A stretch of 64,000 nt of DNA from Planktosalinus lacus (GCF_014640155.1 NZ_BMGK01000006.1:168018-232017); one strand, 5' to 3'. Numbered from the stretch's first letter, positions 34,723 to 44,220 are shown. A program made the numbers and translations. Notes: generated by a model from the letters alone, not told the origin.

Positions 34723-35856
34723 TTAGAATGAAATTTTTTTCTCTCCAATCAGTAATTCATTTACTCTCATTCCAATTTTCAAACTCTCATCATTATTTAT
34801 CTGAATCTTTTCTCCTAAGGCGTCAAAAGTTTTATGACCATAAAAGCCATTTAAATCTTCAATACGTACAATTTTAGGGATAAATACTATTTTCTTGTTA
34901 ACCAATTGCTCCTCATATTGAATAGCTACATCTAATGATTCAATTTTATTTGAAATTTTCACATTTTTTATCAATATGTCATAAAATAGTTTTTTATTTT
35001 CCGGGATGGAAAAATAGGCTGAAACTTCTGGGAGACTGTCTTTTGTTAGGTTTATGGAATTAAAAAGATACAGTAATGAATGAAAGATATATTCTCTTGT
35101 GTTTTCACGCTGATAGTCCTCGGGAAAATGTCCGGCTTCAATTAAAATAGTAGGTACTTCCATTGATTGGAAAGTATCTCCAACACAATTCAAATTAAAT
35201 TCATCATCATACCGTCCAATATGTTCTGTTATTTGCTTATCTAGTTTAATAGCCATATTGGCAATTAACTGCATTGAAAGCTGTCTAGCTGGAGTTATAG
35301 TCTTATTCTCATCTGCTGAGGGAGAAAGAAAAGAAATTATTGCTGACTTGTTCTTTTTACCTGCCGAAAAAATTGATCTTTGATCATGAAGGTTTAAGCA
35401 TAAATTGGGCTTAAAATCATCAAATACTTTAAACAATGCTCTTATTTCCAGTTGTGATCGATTTTGGGCATCCCTATTCAAATCTATTTTATTGGCATTT
35501 TCTCTGGTATAACGCTCAGCCCCATCAGGATTAAGCATAGGAATGATTTTTATTGAAAATTTATCAAGAATTATTTTAGCTTCTTCTGTATCACTCTTTA
35601 AATAATTAATGAAATCAAATAAAGCTTTTGTAGTTGTTGATTCATTACCGTGCATTTGTGACCACATGAAAATTTTAAAATCACCTGACCCTAATTTAAT
35701 AGAATGAATTTTTTTTCCCTCTTCAGATGTTCCAATTACTTCTATTTCAAATTTAGACTTGTAATGCAACAAAAGGGGTTCTATCTTCTCAGGAGGAATA
35801 TACCTACCAAAAAGGTCTTCTTGTTTGTGCTTACTATAAAGTGTTCTTAAATCCAT
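34723..35856 (-). CDS. M14-family zinc carboxypeptidase
   Basis: 377 residues. Zinc ligands His 69 and Glu 72 are in QMHGNES, the third in NLHDQ (His 157), NR in DLNRD (127-128) binds the substrate carboxylate, and the catalytic Glu is in LIEAGHFPEDYQ (about 240). No signal peptide, so cytoplasmic. The 110-residue C-terminal part is outside the catalytic core. Family knowledge: removal of C-terminal residues or peptidoglycan peptide cleavage. It faces an XRE regulator; the shared spacer holds repeated GTTTAC-N4-GTAAAC sites, including over this gene's promoter. Confidence 0.9.
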   Translation of the reverse strand: MDLRTLYSKHKQEDLFGRYIPPEKIEPLLLHYKSKFEIEVIGTSEEGKKIHSIKLGSGDFKIFMWSQMHGNESTTTKALFDFINYLKSDTEEAKIILDKFSIKIIPMLNPDGAERYTRENANKIDLNRDAQNRSQLEIRALFKVFDDFKPNLCLNLHDQRSIFSAGKKNKSAIISFLSPSADENKTITPARQLSMQLIANMAIKLDKQITEHIGRYDDEFNLNCVGDTFQSMEVPTILIEAGHFPEDYQRENTREYIFHSLLYLFNSINLTKDSLPEVSAYFSIPENKKLFYDILIKNVKISNKIESLDVAIQYEEQLVNKKIVFIPKIVRIEDLNGFYGHKTFDALGEKIQINNDESLKIGMRVNELLIGEKKISF

Positions 35857-35866
35857 AATTCTAATC

Positions 35867-35940
35867 GACTACAAATGTAAACAAGTGGAAGTTTACGAAT
35901 GTAAACAGTTGATTTTATTTGAAAGTTGTTTGTTGTAAAC
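35867..35940. promoter_or_regulatory. M14-side operator cluster and -7 element
   Basis: Perfect inverted repeat GTTTACGAATGTAAAC at 35891-35906, flanked by a degenerate copy at 35867-35882 (right arm GTAAAC intact) and another at 35925-35940 (right arm intact). The minus-strand -7 element TACATTTG (35872-35879) of the M14 gene lies inside the first copy. Confidence 0.75.
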
Positions 35941-36093
35941 TATTCCATTCAGTTTGTATCCAACAAAACATTGGGTTTAGTTAAGATTATGACGATTAAA
36001 TATTATGTCTATTAATTAATTTTATATCAATGTATTATACTCTATTACTAGAAGCATATATTTAATAATAATAAGATTATTTAAGAGTGTATA

Positions 36094-36163
36094 TTGCATT
36101 GTTTACAGAAATACATTACATTTGTAACCTGATTATGTATTTAAATAATTTACAATGGTAAAC
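36094..36163. promoter_or_regulatory. XRE-gene promoter with operator copies
   Basis: TTG (36094-36096), 20 bases, then TACATTTG (36117-36124) forms a good promoter. Arms of the same repeat lie at 36101-36106 (GTTTAC), over the -7 element as ATTAC-ATTT-GTAAC, and over the start codon as TTTAC-AATG-GTAAAC (36149-36163). Confidence 0.7.
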
Positions 36164-36562
36164 AGTGATGCTTTTGCTTCTAGGCTTCAAAAAGTAATGG
36201 ATTATTATGGTTTGTCCTCCTCTGCTTTTGCAGATACGATTGATTTTAACCGTTCCAGTATTTCTCATTTACTTTCAGGAAGGAACAAACCGAGTTTGGA
36301 ATTTGTAATGAAAGTATTGGAAAAATTTCCTGAAGTAAAATTGTACTGGTTGTTAAATGGAAAAGGCAATTTCCCCGATTCTGATCCTGAAATCGAATTT
36401 CCTAAAGAAAACGTCTCGCCACCATCACCTCCACTGAAAAATGAGAGCAATGAAAAAGAAAAGCCATCTGTAGGAAACATATCAGGTTTAGATCCTGATA
36501 AAAATATTGAGCGCGTCATCATTTTCTACAAAGACGGTACATTTAAGGAATATAAAAATTAG
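36155..36562 (+). CDS. XRE-family helix-turn-helix regulator
   Basis: 135 residues. The HTH lies at about 8-60 (LQKVMDYYGLSSSAFADTIDF, NRSSISHLLSGRNKPSLEFVMKV and LNGKGNFP). A proline/charged linker and a C-terminal IERVIIFYKDGTFKEYKN follow, a short strand pair possibly for dimerisation. This form is common in Flavobacteriaceae. Operator-like palindromes cover its promoter and start codon, so autoregulation is likely, and control of the divergent M14 gene is plausible. There are no phage genes nearby. Confidence 0.88.
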   Translation: MVNSDAFASRLQKVMDYYGLSSSAFADTIDFNRSSISHLLSGRNKPSLEFVMKVLEKFPEVKLYWLLNGKGNFPDSDPEIEFPKENVSPPSPPLKNESNEKEKPSVGNISGLDPDKNIERVIIFYKDGTFKEYKN

Positions 36563-36604
36563 CAAGCTTCCCATTTTTTACAGAAATTTGCAAAAAAAAT
36601 AGCT

Positions 36605-36976
36605 ATGCGTTTTCTATCTTTATTCTTGTTAACCTTACTCTTTACTTCGTGTTACAGTCCCGAACGGAATTGCGAAGATTTCAGGACCGGAACTTTTGAA
36701 TTTGAAGCCTTAGTAGGTGCTGAAGTCCTAAAAACAACCTTTGTGCGCAACGACAGTATTGAAATCGATTATTTTAAGGGTAAAGCTGATACTTCAAGCG
36801 TACGCTGGATTAACGACTGTGAGTATATTGTAAAAAAACTCAATCCTAAAAGCATGGCTGAAGAAAAAGCCATTCATATGAAAATTCTCACCACAGATAA
36901 AAACACCTATACTTTTGAATACAATATCGTGGGACAGACCAAAAAGGAACGTGGTACGGCAGTAAAGGTAGATTAG
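36605..36976 (+). CDS. Small lipoprotein, unknown
   Basis: 123 residues with lipobox LLFTSC (Cys about 16), then a beta-strand-rich domain (FEFEALVGAEVLKTTFV, IEIDYFKGKADTSSVRWIND, YTFEYNIVGQT). Databases sometimes transfer the name DNA topoisomerase IV to it from the nearby parC; nothing in the sequence supports that. It lies 42 bases after the XRE gene and overlaps the convergent mscL stop by 4 bases. Confidence 0.75.
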   Translation: MRFLSLFLLTLLFTSCYSPERNCEDFRTGTFEFEALVGAEVLKTTFVRNDSIEIDYFKGKADTSSVRWINDCEYIVKKLNPKSMAEEKAIHMKILTTDKNTYTFEYNIVGQTKKERGTAVKVD

Positions 36977-37431
36977 TCTTCTGTTCTTTTTTGATTTTTC
37001 AAAAGTGTGTTCTGTTCTTTCAATAGGTTTTCAATATTTGAGAGAAGCTCAATATTTTTAGGCGTTTCCACTGCTTTATCTTTTGGATTTTCAGAACGGC
37101 TTCTCAGCCTGTTCAAGAATCTGACTACCAAATAAATAGTAAAGGCTACAATGAGGAAATCAAGCAATACGCTTATCATTTCGCCATAACCAATAGCGAC
37201 TTCAGGATCGACAATCTTACCCGTTTCACCGAGCTCTTCCTCACGCAATACAACTTTCCTATCCTCGAAGTTAATTCCCTTGGTCAAAAGGGTAAGTGGA
37301 GGCATGATGACCTTTTTAACCAAAGTATTTACAACTGCATTGAATGACGCACCAATGATAATACCAATGGCCATATCCATCATATTACCTTTCACTGCAA
37401 ATTCTTTAAACTCCTTAAAAAATCCTTTCAT
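36973..37431 (-). CDS. mscL: Large-conductance mechanosensitive channel
   Basis: 152 residues. N-terminal amphipathic FFKEFKEFAVKGNMMDMAIG, first pore helix IIIGASFNAVVNTLV, second span SVLLDFLIVAFTIYLVVRFLN and cytoplasmic helix ending NTLLKNQKR. The periplasmic loop carries KGINFEDRK. It opens under extreme membrane tension. It starts one base after the parC stop, so it is the last gene of the parE-parC-mscL run on the minus strand. With the MscS-type gene at 1.3 kb the window has two mechanosensitive channels. Confidence 0.95.
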   Translation of the reverse strand: MKGFFKEFKEFAVKGNMMDMAIGIIIGASFNAVVNTLVKKVIMPPLTLLTKGINFEDRKVVLREEELGETGKIVDPEVAIGYGEMISVLLDFLIVAFTIYLVVRFLNRLRSRSENPKDKAVETPKNIELLSNIENLLKEQNTLLKNQKRTED

Positions 37432-37432
37432 G

Positions 37433-40102
37433 TCAATCCAGTCTTAAAGTAATCTGACCATTTTCATCACGTGAATCTTCATCATCTTTGGAATCAGGTT
37501 TCGTATCACTTTTTTCAGGGCTGTTTTTTACATTTTCCTCATCCACCACTTCCATTTCTTCAGCAGGTACTTCCTCCGGTTCTTCAAACGGCAAAGGTTC
37601 CAGTAAATTGATTTGCTTTACTTTTTCCTTGGTTAATTGATTTCCCTGGGCATTGATTCCTTTGATAGAAATAAAGTCTTCAATGTTTATTTGCTGGTTT
37701 TCCTTTTGTTCTTTACCACGTGGTTTGTAAAATTCCATTTCTACCACCGGCTTGTAGTCTGTGGAAATGATTTCCAAATAAGATTTAGGGTGCTCTGTAA
37801 TGAATGTTTCTTCTTTATCTTCATTCTCCACCAAAAAGCGTTTTACATAAAACATTTCTTTCTCGCCTTCCCAGTATATCGCTGAAATAGGTTTTTTAGG
37901 TCTCCATTTCTCCAGCAATATCATACCATCATCAAAACGCAGTGTTACATCGGGGATTACAGTCTTTATTTTACCTGATTGATAGATAATCAGTAATCTG
38001 TCATCCTTTCTGAATTCACCCAGGAACTCACCTCTAGCATCAAGGTTTAGTCGTTGCACAGTCTCATCAAACCAAATTTTTCTGGGTTTGAGTGTCGACA
38101 AACCTTTTTCTTTGAGTTCAATGCGCTTGATTGGGTATTTTGAAACGATATTCCCTTTGGAGTTTCTTCCTTTGATGAGAATGTCTGCGAAATCCAATTC
38201 AAACTTGAGTTTCTTGATACTTCCGGTTTGCCTCAACAATACTTGTACAATTTCGGCTTCGCCGTTAGGGTTTGCAGTAAAATAAAGCACTTTGGAGCCT
38301 TTATTTCCTTGTGTCATATCATACTCATTGTCCCTTATGGTGCCGGTAACGGCAAATCGCTTGACGTAAGATGCTCCTTTAGCCCCATCTCGATAGATCA
38401 TATTGTAAATGGTGCGCTTGTCTTTTTTCTTAAAGACAGCCACATGAATGATATTTTTACCCACAAAGGTTTTGGTATCCACTTTAGTGACCATCATTTT
38501 ACCGTCTTCGGTGAAAACGATGATGTCGTCGATATCGCTGCAATCAGTTACATATTCGTCCTTTTTCAAGGCTGTTCCCACGAAACCCTCTTCTTTATTG
38601 ACGTAAAGTTTTGTGTTTCTGATCACCACCTTTGTGGCTTCGATATCATCAAAAATTTTTAATTCCGTTTTACGCTCCCTGCCATCACCGTAATCTTTCC
38701 GTAAACGCTTAAAATAATTAATTGCATACTCAATGAGATTATCGAGGTAATTCTTGATTTGCGCAATCTGATCCTCCAGCGAATCTATTTTTTGTTGGGC
38801 TTTATCGATATCAAATTTTGAAATGCGCTTGATCCTGATTTCGGTCAATCTCACAATATCATCCGTTGTAATTGCGCGTTTTAAATGCTTGATATGAGGC
38901 TGTAATCCCTTATCAATAGCAGCAATAACGCCTTCCCAAGTTTCTTCTTCCTCAATGTCGCGGTAAATCCTGTTTTCTATAAATATGCGCTCCAGGGATG
39001 CAAAATGCCATTGCTCCTCAAGCTCGTCGAGTTGAATCTGCAATTCGGCTTTGAGCAATTCAACAGTCCGGTCAGTTGACCGTCTGAGCATTTCAGAAAC
39101 CCCAACAAACAAAGGCCTGTTGTCTTCAATCACGCAGCCTAAAGGCGAAATGGAGGTTTCACAAGCCGTAAAAGCATACAGTGCATCAATGGTTTTATCG
39201 GGTGAAAGACCTGAAGGCAAATGAATCTGTATCTCCACTTCAGCCGAGGTATTGTCGTCTATTTTTTTAATCTTGATTTTTCCCTTGTCATTGGCTTTTA
39301 ATATGGAGTCAATCAACGAGGAAGTATTGGTTCCAAACGGAATCTCGGTAATTACCAAAGTGTTTTTATCCAGTTGGTGAATTTTGGCGCGCACACGCAC
39401 CTTCCCTCCTCTTAAACCGTCATTATAATTAGTGATATCAGCAATTCCACCTGTGGGAAAATCAGGGTAAATGGTGAATTTTTTTCCTTGTAAATGCTTG
39501 ATGGAACCTTCAATAAGCTCATTGAAGTTGTGTGGTAAAATTTTTGTCGAAAGGCCCACAGCAATTCCTTCTGCACCTTGAGCTAGTAGCATCGGGAATT
39601 TCACCGGAAGGTTGATGGGTTCTTTTCTCCTTCCGTCGTAAGACAATTGCCAGGGAGTGACTTTTGGGTTATACACCACGTCCAAAGCAAACTTTGAAAG
39701 TCGTGCTTCAATGTATCGGGAAGCTGCTGCACTGTCACCGGTTAAAATATTTCCCCAGTTCCCTTGCGTGTCAATAAGAATGTCCTTCTGCCCTATTTGA
39801 ACCATAGCATCTGCAATACTCGCATCCCCGTGAGGGTGGTATTGCATGGTATGTCCCACAATGTTTGCAACTTTATTATAGCGACCGTCATCAAGGTCTT
39901 TTAACGATTGCATAATGCGACGCTGTACCGGCTTAAAACCGTCTTCAATGGCTGGTACCGCACGTTCCAGGATTACATATGAGGCATAATCCAGAAACCA
40001 GTCTTTAAACATTCCGTTTACCTTTATAATGGTATCTCCCGTCGCATTTCCATCGTCTTGAATTGGAAACTCTTCTTCATTTGGGTTTTGGTCGTCGCTC
40101 AT
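37433..40102 (-). CDS. parC: DNA topoisomerase IV subunit A
   Basis: 889 residues. The catalytic Tyr is in SAAASRYIEARLSKF, with the QRDR-equivalent HPHGDASIADAMV and the tower/coiled-coil region around LDNLIEYAINYFKRLRKDYG. The GyrA-box of gyrases is absent, supporting ParC rather than GyrA. The C-terminal 80 residues are acidic and low in complexity (EEPEEVPAEEMEVVDEEN). It decatenates chromosomes with ParE. The parE stop lies 30 bases upstream. Confidence 0.95.
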   Translation of the reverse strand: MSDDQNPNEEEFPIQDDGNATGDTIIKVNGMFKDWFLDYASYVILERAVPAIEDGFKPVQRRIMQSLKDLDDGRYNKVANIVGHTMQYHPHGDASIADAMVQIGQKDILIDTQGNWGNILTGDSAAASRYIEARLSKFALDVVYNPKVTPWQLSYDGRRKEPINLPVKFPMLLAQGAEGIAVGLSTKILPHNFNELIEGSIKHLQGKKFTIYPDFPTGGIADITNYNDGLRGGKVRVRAKIHQLDKNTLVITEIPFGTNTSSLIDSILKANDKGKIKIKKIDDNTSAEVEIQIHLPSGLSPDKTIDALYAFTACETSISPLGCVIEDNRPLFVGVSEMLRRSTDRTVELLKAELQIQLDELEEQWHFASLERIFIENRIYRDIEEEETWEGVIAAIDKGLQPHIKHLKRAITTDDIVRLTEIRIKRISKFDIDKAQQKIDSLEDQIAQIKNYLDNLIEYAINYFKRLRKDYGDGRERKTELKIFDDIEATKVVIRNTKLYVNKEEGFVGTALKKDEYVTDCSDIDDIIVFTEDGKMMVTKVDTKTFVGKNIIHVAVFKKKDKRTIYNMIYRDGAKGASYVKRFAVTGTIRDNEYDMTQGNKGSKVLYFTANPNGEAEIVQVLLRQTGSIKKLKFELDFADILIKGRNSKGNIVSKYPIKRIELKEKGLSTLKPRKIWFDETVQRLNLDARGEFLGEFRKDDRLLIIYQSGKIKTVIPDVTLRFDDGMILLEKWRPKKPISAIYWEGEKEMFYVKRFLVENEDKEETFITEHPKSYLEIISTDYKPVVEMEFYKPRGKEQKENQQINIEDFISIKGINAQGNQLTKEKVKQINLLEPLPFEEPEEVPAEEMEVVDEENVKNSPEKSDTKPDSKDDEDSRDENGQITLRLD

Positions 40103-40132
40103 TAAAATGGGTCGTATTTAGGACAAAATGGG

Positions 40133-41992
40133 TTAAACTGTTTCTTCTACTTTATCAACTTCAAATTTGAGGTTGTCAATGATAAACTCTTGTCTTTCGG
40201 GCGTGTTTTTGCCCATATAAAACGAAAGCAATTCCTCAATGGACATACTGCGTTCCAGCATCACCGGATCAAGGCGAATATCAGCGCCAATAAAATGCTT
40301 GAATTCATCCGGAGAAATCTCTCCAAGTCCCTTAAATCGGGTAATTTCGGGTTTTGGTTTTAATTTCTCAATCGCATTTTTGCGTTCTTCTTCAGAATAG
40401 CAGTAAATGGTTTCTTTTTTATTCCTTACGCGAAAGAGCGGCGTCTGTAAAATATACAAATGCCCTTCTTTAATTACTTCAGGGAAAAACTGAAGAAAAA
40501 AAGTGATGAGCAACAACCGGATGTGCATTCCATCCACATCGGCATCTGTCGCGATTACAATGTTGTTGTAACGCAAGTCTTCAATACTTTCTTCAATATT
40601 CAACGCTGCCTGGAGCAGGTTGAATTCTTCGTTTTCGTAAACAATTTTTTTAGATAAACCATAGCAGTTCAAAGGTTTCCCTTTTAGGCTGAACACGGCC
40701 TGTGTATTCACATCGCGGCTTTTTGTAATGGAACCGCTTGCAGAATCCCCTTCGGTGATAAACAAAGTGGTTTCCAGCTGCCGATCAGATTTTGTATCGT
40801 GAAGGTGAACACGGCAATCGCGTAATTTTTTATTGTGTAAACTCGCTTTTTTAGCGCGTTCCTTGGCGAGTTTCCTGATTCCGGAAAGCTCTTTTCGCTC
40901 CCGTTCCGCCTGAAGGATTTTGCGCTGCAGTTTGTCTGCGGTTTCCGGGTTTTTATGCAGATAATTGTCTAAGTGTTTTTTTACGAAATCAATGATAAAG
41001 GTACGCACGGTGGGTAATTTGCCGCCCATATCGGTCGAACCCAATTTTGTTTTGGTCTGGCTTTCAAAAACCGGTTCCATCACCTTGATACTAATCGCTG
41101 AAACAATGGATTTTCTGATATCACTCGCTTCAAAATTCTTTCCATAAAACTCCCTGATGGTTTTAACGAAGGCTTCCCTGAAGGCATTTAAATGGGTTCC
41201 GCCCTGAGTGGTATTCTGTCCGTTGACAAAGGAGTGATACTCCTCGCTATACTGGGTTTTACTGTGTGTGAGCGCTATTTCAATATCTTCAGATTCCAGG
41301 TGGATGATTGGATACAAAATATCATCATGATGGATATTTTCTTCCAGTAAATCTTTGAGTCCGTTTTCTGAAAAGTATTTCTCCCCGTTAAAATCGATGG
41401 TTAATCCGCGGTTTAGATAGACATAGTTTTTGAGCATTTTGGAGACATACTCATTGCGGTACCTGAAGTTTTTAAAGATGGTTTCATCAGGAATAAAAAT
41501 CACTTTTGTCCCGCGGCGTGAGGAAGATTCTTCGGGATTTGGATCAGCGAGAAGATTTCCTTGTTCAAACTCGGCATATTTTATCTGATTTTCCCTTACA
41601 GATTCCACTCTGAAAAAGGAGGAGAGCGCATTCACGGCTTTGGTGCCCACACCATTCAGCCCGACAGATTTTTTAAAGGCACGGGTATCATATTTCCCTC
41701 CGGTATTCATCTTGGAAACCACATCTACCACTTTGCCCAGTGGAATACCACGGCCATAATCACGCACTTTGACTTCTTTATCTTTTATGCGTATTTCGAT
41801 GGTTTTACCGGCTCCCATCACATATTCGTCAATGGAGTTATCCAGCACTTCTTTTAAAAGGATGTAAATACCATCATCAGGTGAAGAACCGTCACCGAGT
41901 TTCCCTATGTACATTCCCGGGCGCATCCTGATGTGCTCTTTCCAGTCCAGGGAACGTATATTATCCTCGGTATATTGGGTTTCTTTAGCCAT
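40133..41992 (-). CDS. parE: DNA topoisomerase IV subunit B
   Basis: 619 residues from the ATG at 41992 ([17 protein letters not shown]). The frame stays open to 42052, but the extension is AT-rich leader. GHKL ATPase landmarks [33 protein letters not shown] and [12 protein letters not shown] are present, then TOPRIM EGDSASG, GKPLNC and DADVDGMHI. It drives the ATP-dependent strand passage with ParC, encoded next. Confidence 0.95.
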   Translation of the reverse strand: MAKETQYTEDNIRSLDWKEHIRMRPGMYIGKLGDGSSPDDGIYILLKEVLDNSIDEYVMGAGKTIEIRIKDKEVKVRDYGRGIPLGKVVDVVSKMNTGGKYDTRAFKKSVGLNGVGTKAVNALSSFFRVESVRENQIKYAEFEQGNLLADPNPEESSSRRGTKVIFIPDETIFKNFRYRNEYVSKMLKNYVYLNRGLTIDFNGEKYFSENGLKDLLEENIHHDDILYPIIHLESEDIEIALTHSKTQYSEEYHSFVNGQNTTQGGTHLNAFREAFVKTIREFYGKNFEASDIRKSIVSAISIKVMEPVFESQTKTKLGSTDMGGKLPTVRTFIIDFVKKHLDNYLHKNPETADKLQRKILQAERERKELSGIRKLAKERAKKASLHNKKLRDCRVHLHDTKSDRQLETTLFITEGDSASGSITKSRDVNTQAVFSLKGKPLNCYGLSKKIVYENEEFNLLQAALNIEESIEDLRYNNIVIATDADVDGMHIRLLLITFFLQFFPEVIKEGHLYILQTPLFRVRNKKETIYCYSEEERKNAIEKLKPKPEITRFKGLGEISPDEFKHFIGADIRLDPVMLERSMSIEELLSFYMGKNTPERQEFIIDNLKFEVDKVEETV

Positions 41993-42158
41993 ATTAAAAT
42001 TTATGATAGACCCGCTAATATAAGACTTCAGGCTAAAAAATGAAACCTCCAAAATAGAAAGTAATTAACAATAGAACGATTCATTTTGTTAAGAAAATTT
42101 TATTCAAAATTCTTCACTAATTATTCGAAAAATAATGTTTTGAAAATGAAAGGTTTGT

Positions 42159-42166
42159 TACATTTG
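42159..42166 (+). promoter_or_regulatory. -7 element TACATTTG ahead of the NlpE-like pseudogene
   Basis: TAnnTTTG match 24 bases before the ATG at 42191. A TTG is 16 bases upstream, shorter than usual. Suggests the dead gene may still be transcribed. Confidence 0.5.
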
Positions 42167-42190
42167 TATGTCATCCTTAATTGATAAACA

Positions 42191-42661
42191 ATGAAAAAAC
42201 TACTCATTTTAATATTAAGCCTTACGGTTTTCCTTTCCTGAAAAACAACAAATTACAGAAAATGAAGTGGTTGAAATAAACACTGAAATGGAGCAGGCTC
42301 CTGATATAAGCACTTCAGAAAATTCCCTGGATTGGCACGGAACCTATCAAGGCATCCTGCCCTGTGCTGATTGTGAAGGGATTCAAACCGAAGTTACTTT
42401 GCATGACAATAATACTCATAATAATAATACTTAATACTATTAATAGAATTTATATAGGCAAAGATGAAAACTGTTTTTGAAGAAACAGGTGCTTTACAAG
42501 GGACTGAAGATAAATCGACTGTAGTTCTTACCAATACAAAAGATAGCAATGCAACACTTTTCAAAGTTGGCGAAAATCATTTAAAACAACTGGATCTTGA
42601 AGGACGACCCAATAGTGGCGACATGGCAGAAAAGTATATATTGCAAAAGGCAGCTTTATAA
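42191..42661 (+). pseudogene. Decayed NlpE-like lipoprotein gene
   Basis: The ATG at 42191 opens a signal peptide (KKLLILILSLTVFLS) that hits TGA exactly at the lipobox Cys. Inserting one base there restores Cys and a frame reading EKQQITENEVVEINTEMEQ, LDWHGTYQGILPCADCEGIQ and TEVTLHDNNT. Two further frame changes follow: LNTINRIYIGKDE in one frame, then from 42464 KTVFEETGALQGTEDKS and FKVGENHLKQLDLEG and AEKYILQK in another. WHGTYQGILPCADC is the signature of the copper-resistance lipoprotein NlpE N-terminal domain. Breaks lie near the AATAATACT microrepeat at 42408-42432. A short frame at 42464-42661 could be translated but lacks the conserved CADC part. Confidence 0.85.
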
Positions 42662-42662
42662 T

Positions 42663-42860
42663 GTGATATCGCATTACCATGCCTTAAACATGCCTTGAAC
42701 ATGCTATACATGTTGCACTTCTGTTGCATTCGCGTCGAGTAAACGTTGCATTCGCGTCGCACTCGACCCCCTTGAATGTTACATTACCACTGCATGAACT
42801 ATACATTACCTCAGGGTGAACGTTACAGTACCCTTACTTGAATGTTGCATTACCACGGAT
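42663..42860. repeat. Array of 18 imperfect 11-bp units
   Basis: Read in 11-base steps from 42663, units stay in phase for 198 bases: for example TTACCATGCCT, TAAACATGCCT, TGAACATGCTA, TAAACGTTGCA, TTCGCGTCGCA, TGAATGTTACA, TTACCACTGCA, TGAACGTTACA, TGAATGTTGCA, TTACCACGGAT. Two alternating types (TGAAnGTTnCA and TTACCnnnnnn) make a 22-bp higher period, clearest at 42773-42860. Exact 15-mers recur at 42724-42738 and 42746-42760. It starts right after the pseudogene stop. Not CRISPR-like because there are no unique spacers. Function unknown. Confidence 0.75.
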
Positions 42861-43070
42861 TTTTGACCTCATTTTAAGATTTTATTAACAGTGTTTGGTC
42901 CGTTCCGTAATGGCCTAATGGAGGTTTAAAATTATGTATTTTTAAGAAAAGTGTGAAGTGGTAAAATAGTTTACAGATGGCTAGCTGTTTTAGCGGGTAT
43001 ATTTTTTAAATTTCATTATAAGAGAAAAAAATATGGTGTTATTTTTGAGCCGGTAGTTTATAATACTTTT
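42861..43070. other. Non-coding stretch, nothing recognised
   Basis: AT-rich sequence between the 11-bp array and the ychF stop. I see no open frame, tRNA, strong hairpin or promoter element on either strand. Confidence 0.5.
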
Positions 43071-44165
43071 TTACACATTGAATCTAAAATGCATCACATC
43101 ACCATCCTTGACGATGTATTCCTTCCCTTCTACCCTCATTTTACCGGCTTCCTTGACTTTGGCTTCACTGCCAAAGCTCACATAATCATCATAAGCAATC
43201 ACTTCAGCCCTTATAAATCCTTTTTCAAAATCTGAATGAATGACTCCGGCGGCTTGTGGGGCAGTTGCACCAACAGGAATTGTCCAGGCGCGTACTTCTT
43301 TAACTCCGGCGGTAAAATATGTTTGAAGGTTTAGCAATCTGTATGCAGAGCGAATGAGTTTTGCTGAACCGGCTTCATCAAGACCTATATCTTCCAGAAA
43401 AAGTTGTCGTTCTTCATAAGACTCTAGCTCTGTGATATCGGCTTCAGTTCCTACTGCCAACACCAATACTTCGGCATTTTCATTTTTTACGTTTTCTTTT
43501 ACTAGTTCTACATATTTGTTTCCATTTACTGCGGAGCCTTCATCCACGTTACAAACATACATTACCGGTTTGTCTGTAATGAATTGAAGCGGAGCAATAA
43601 ATTCCTCCCGTTCAGCATCAGAAAAATCAATAGCCCTTACTGAAATGCCTGCTTCCAGGCCTTTTTTCACTTTTAAAAGTGCTTCTTCTTCTTTTTGGGC
43701 CTCTTTGTTTCCAGTTTTAGCGGCACGTTTTACTTTCTCCAGTTTTTTCTCGGCTGTTTCCAAATCCTTTAACTGAAGCTCCATATCGATGGTTTCTTTA
43801 TCTCTGATAGGGTTTACAGAACCATCAACGTGAACCACATTGTCATTGTCAAAACAACGAAGTACATGAAGAATAGCATCAGTTTCCCTGATGTTACCCA
43901 AAAATTGATTTCCCAATCCTTCACCTCTACTAGCCCCTTTCACCAGACCGGCGATATCGACAATCTCAACAGTTGCAGGGAGCACGCGTTCCGGATTCAC
44001 AAGTGACTCCAGTTTTTGCAATCTGGTGTCGGGAACGTTCACAACACCAATATTGGGTTCTATGGTACAAAATGGGAAGTTTGCACTTTGTGCTTTGGCA
44101 TTTGACAGACAATTGAATAATGTGGATTTACCTACATTGGGAAGACCTACGATTCCGGCTTTCAT
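43071..44165 (-). CDS. ychF: Redox-regulated ATPase YchF
   Basis: 364 residues. G1 loop GLPNVGKSTLF at 6-16, DIAGLVKGASRGEGLGNQFL, and the altered G4 NVDE (in YVCNVDEGSA) that shifts specificity toward ATP, then the TGS-like C-terminal domain (TYFTAGVKEVRAWTIP, VEGKEYIVKDGDVMHFRF). A ribosome-associated Obg-family protein linked to stress adaptation. TATCTTTG lies 22 bases upstream. Confidence 0.97.
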   Translation of the reverse strand: MKAGIVGLPNVGKSTLFNCLSNAKAQSANFPFCTIEPNIGVVNVPDTRLQKLESLVNPERVLPATVEIVDIAGLVKGASRGEGLGNQFLGNIRETDAILHVLRCFDNDNVVHVDGSVNPIRDKETIDMELQLKDLETAEKKLEKVKRAAKTGNKEAQKEEEALLKVKKGLEAGISVRAIDFSDAEREEFIAPLQFITDKPVMYVCNVDEGSAVNGNKYVELVKENVKNENAEVLVLAVGTEADITELESYEERQLFLEDIGLDEAGSAKLIRSAYRLLNLQTYFTAGVKEVRAWTIPVGATAPQAAGVIHSDFEKGFIRAEVIAYDDYVSFGSEAKVKEAGKMRVEGKEYIVKDGDVMHFRFNV

Positions 44166-44187
44166 ATAATATCGTTTTTAAAGGGTG

Positions 44188-44195
44188 CAAAGATA
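44188..44195 (-). promoter_or_regulatory. ychF -7 element TATCTTTG
   Basis: Minus-strand TAnnTTTG, 22 bases before the ATG; it is downstream of the AbgT terminator, so ychF has its own start. Confidence 0.6.
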
Positions 44196-44220
44196 CATCT
44201 TCAGTTCAAATATTAAGAAT

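Noticed and set aside
36605..36976. Topoisomerase IV label for the small lipoprotein
   Set aside because: It has a lipobox and no topoisomerase motif; the name would be transferred from the neighbouring parC.
42577..42762. Minus-strand frame over the 11-bp array
   Set aside because: It is produced by the repeat phase and lacks a promoter or codon pattern of the neighbouring genes.
42663..42860. Array as a CRISPR locus
   Set aside because: Units are 11 bp with no unique spacers, and no cas gene is present.
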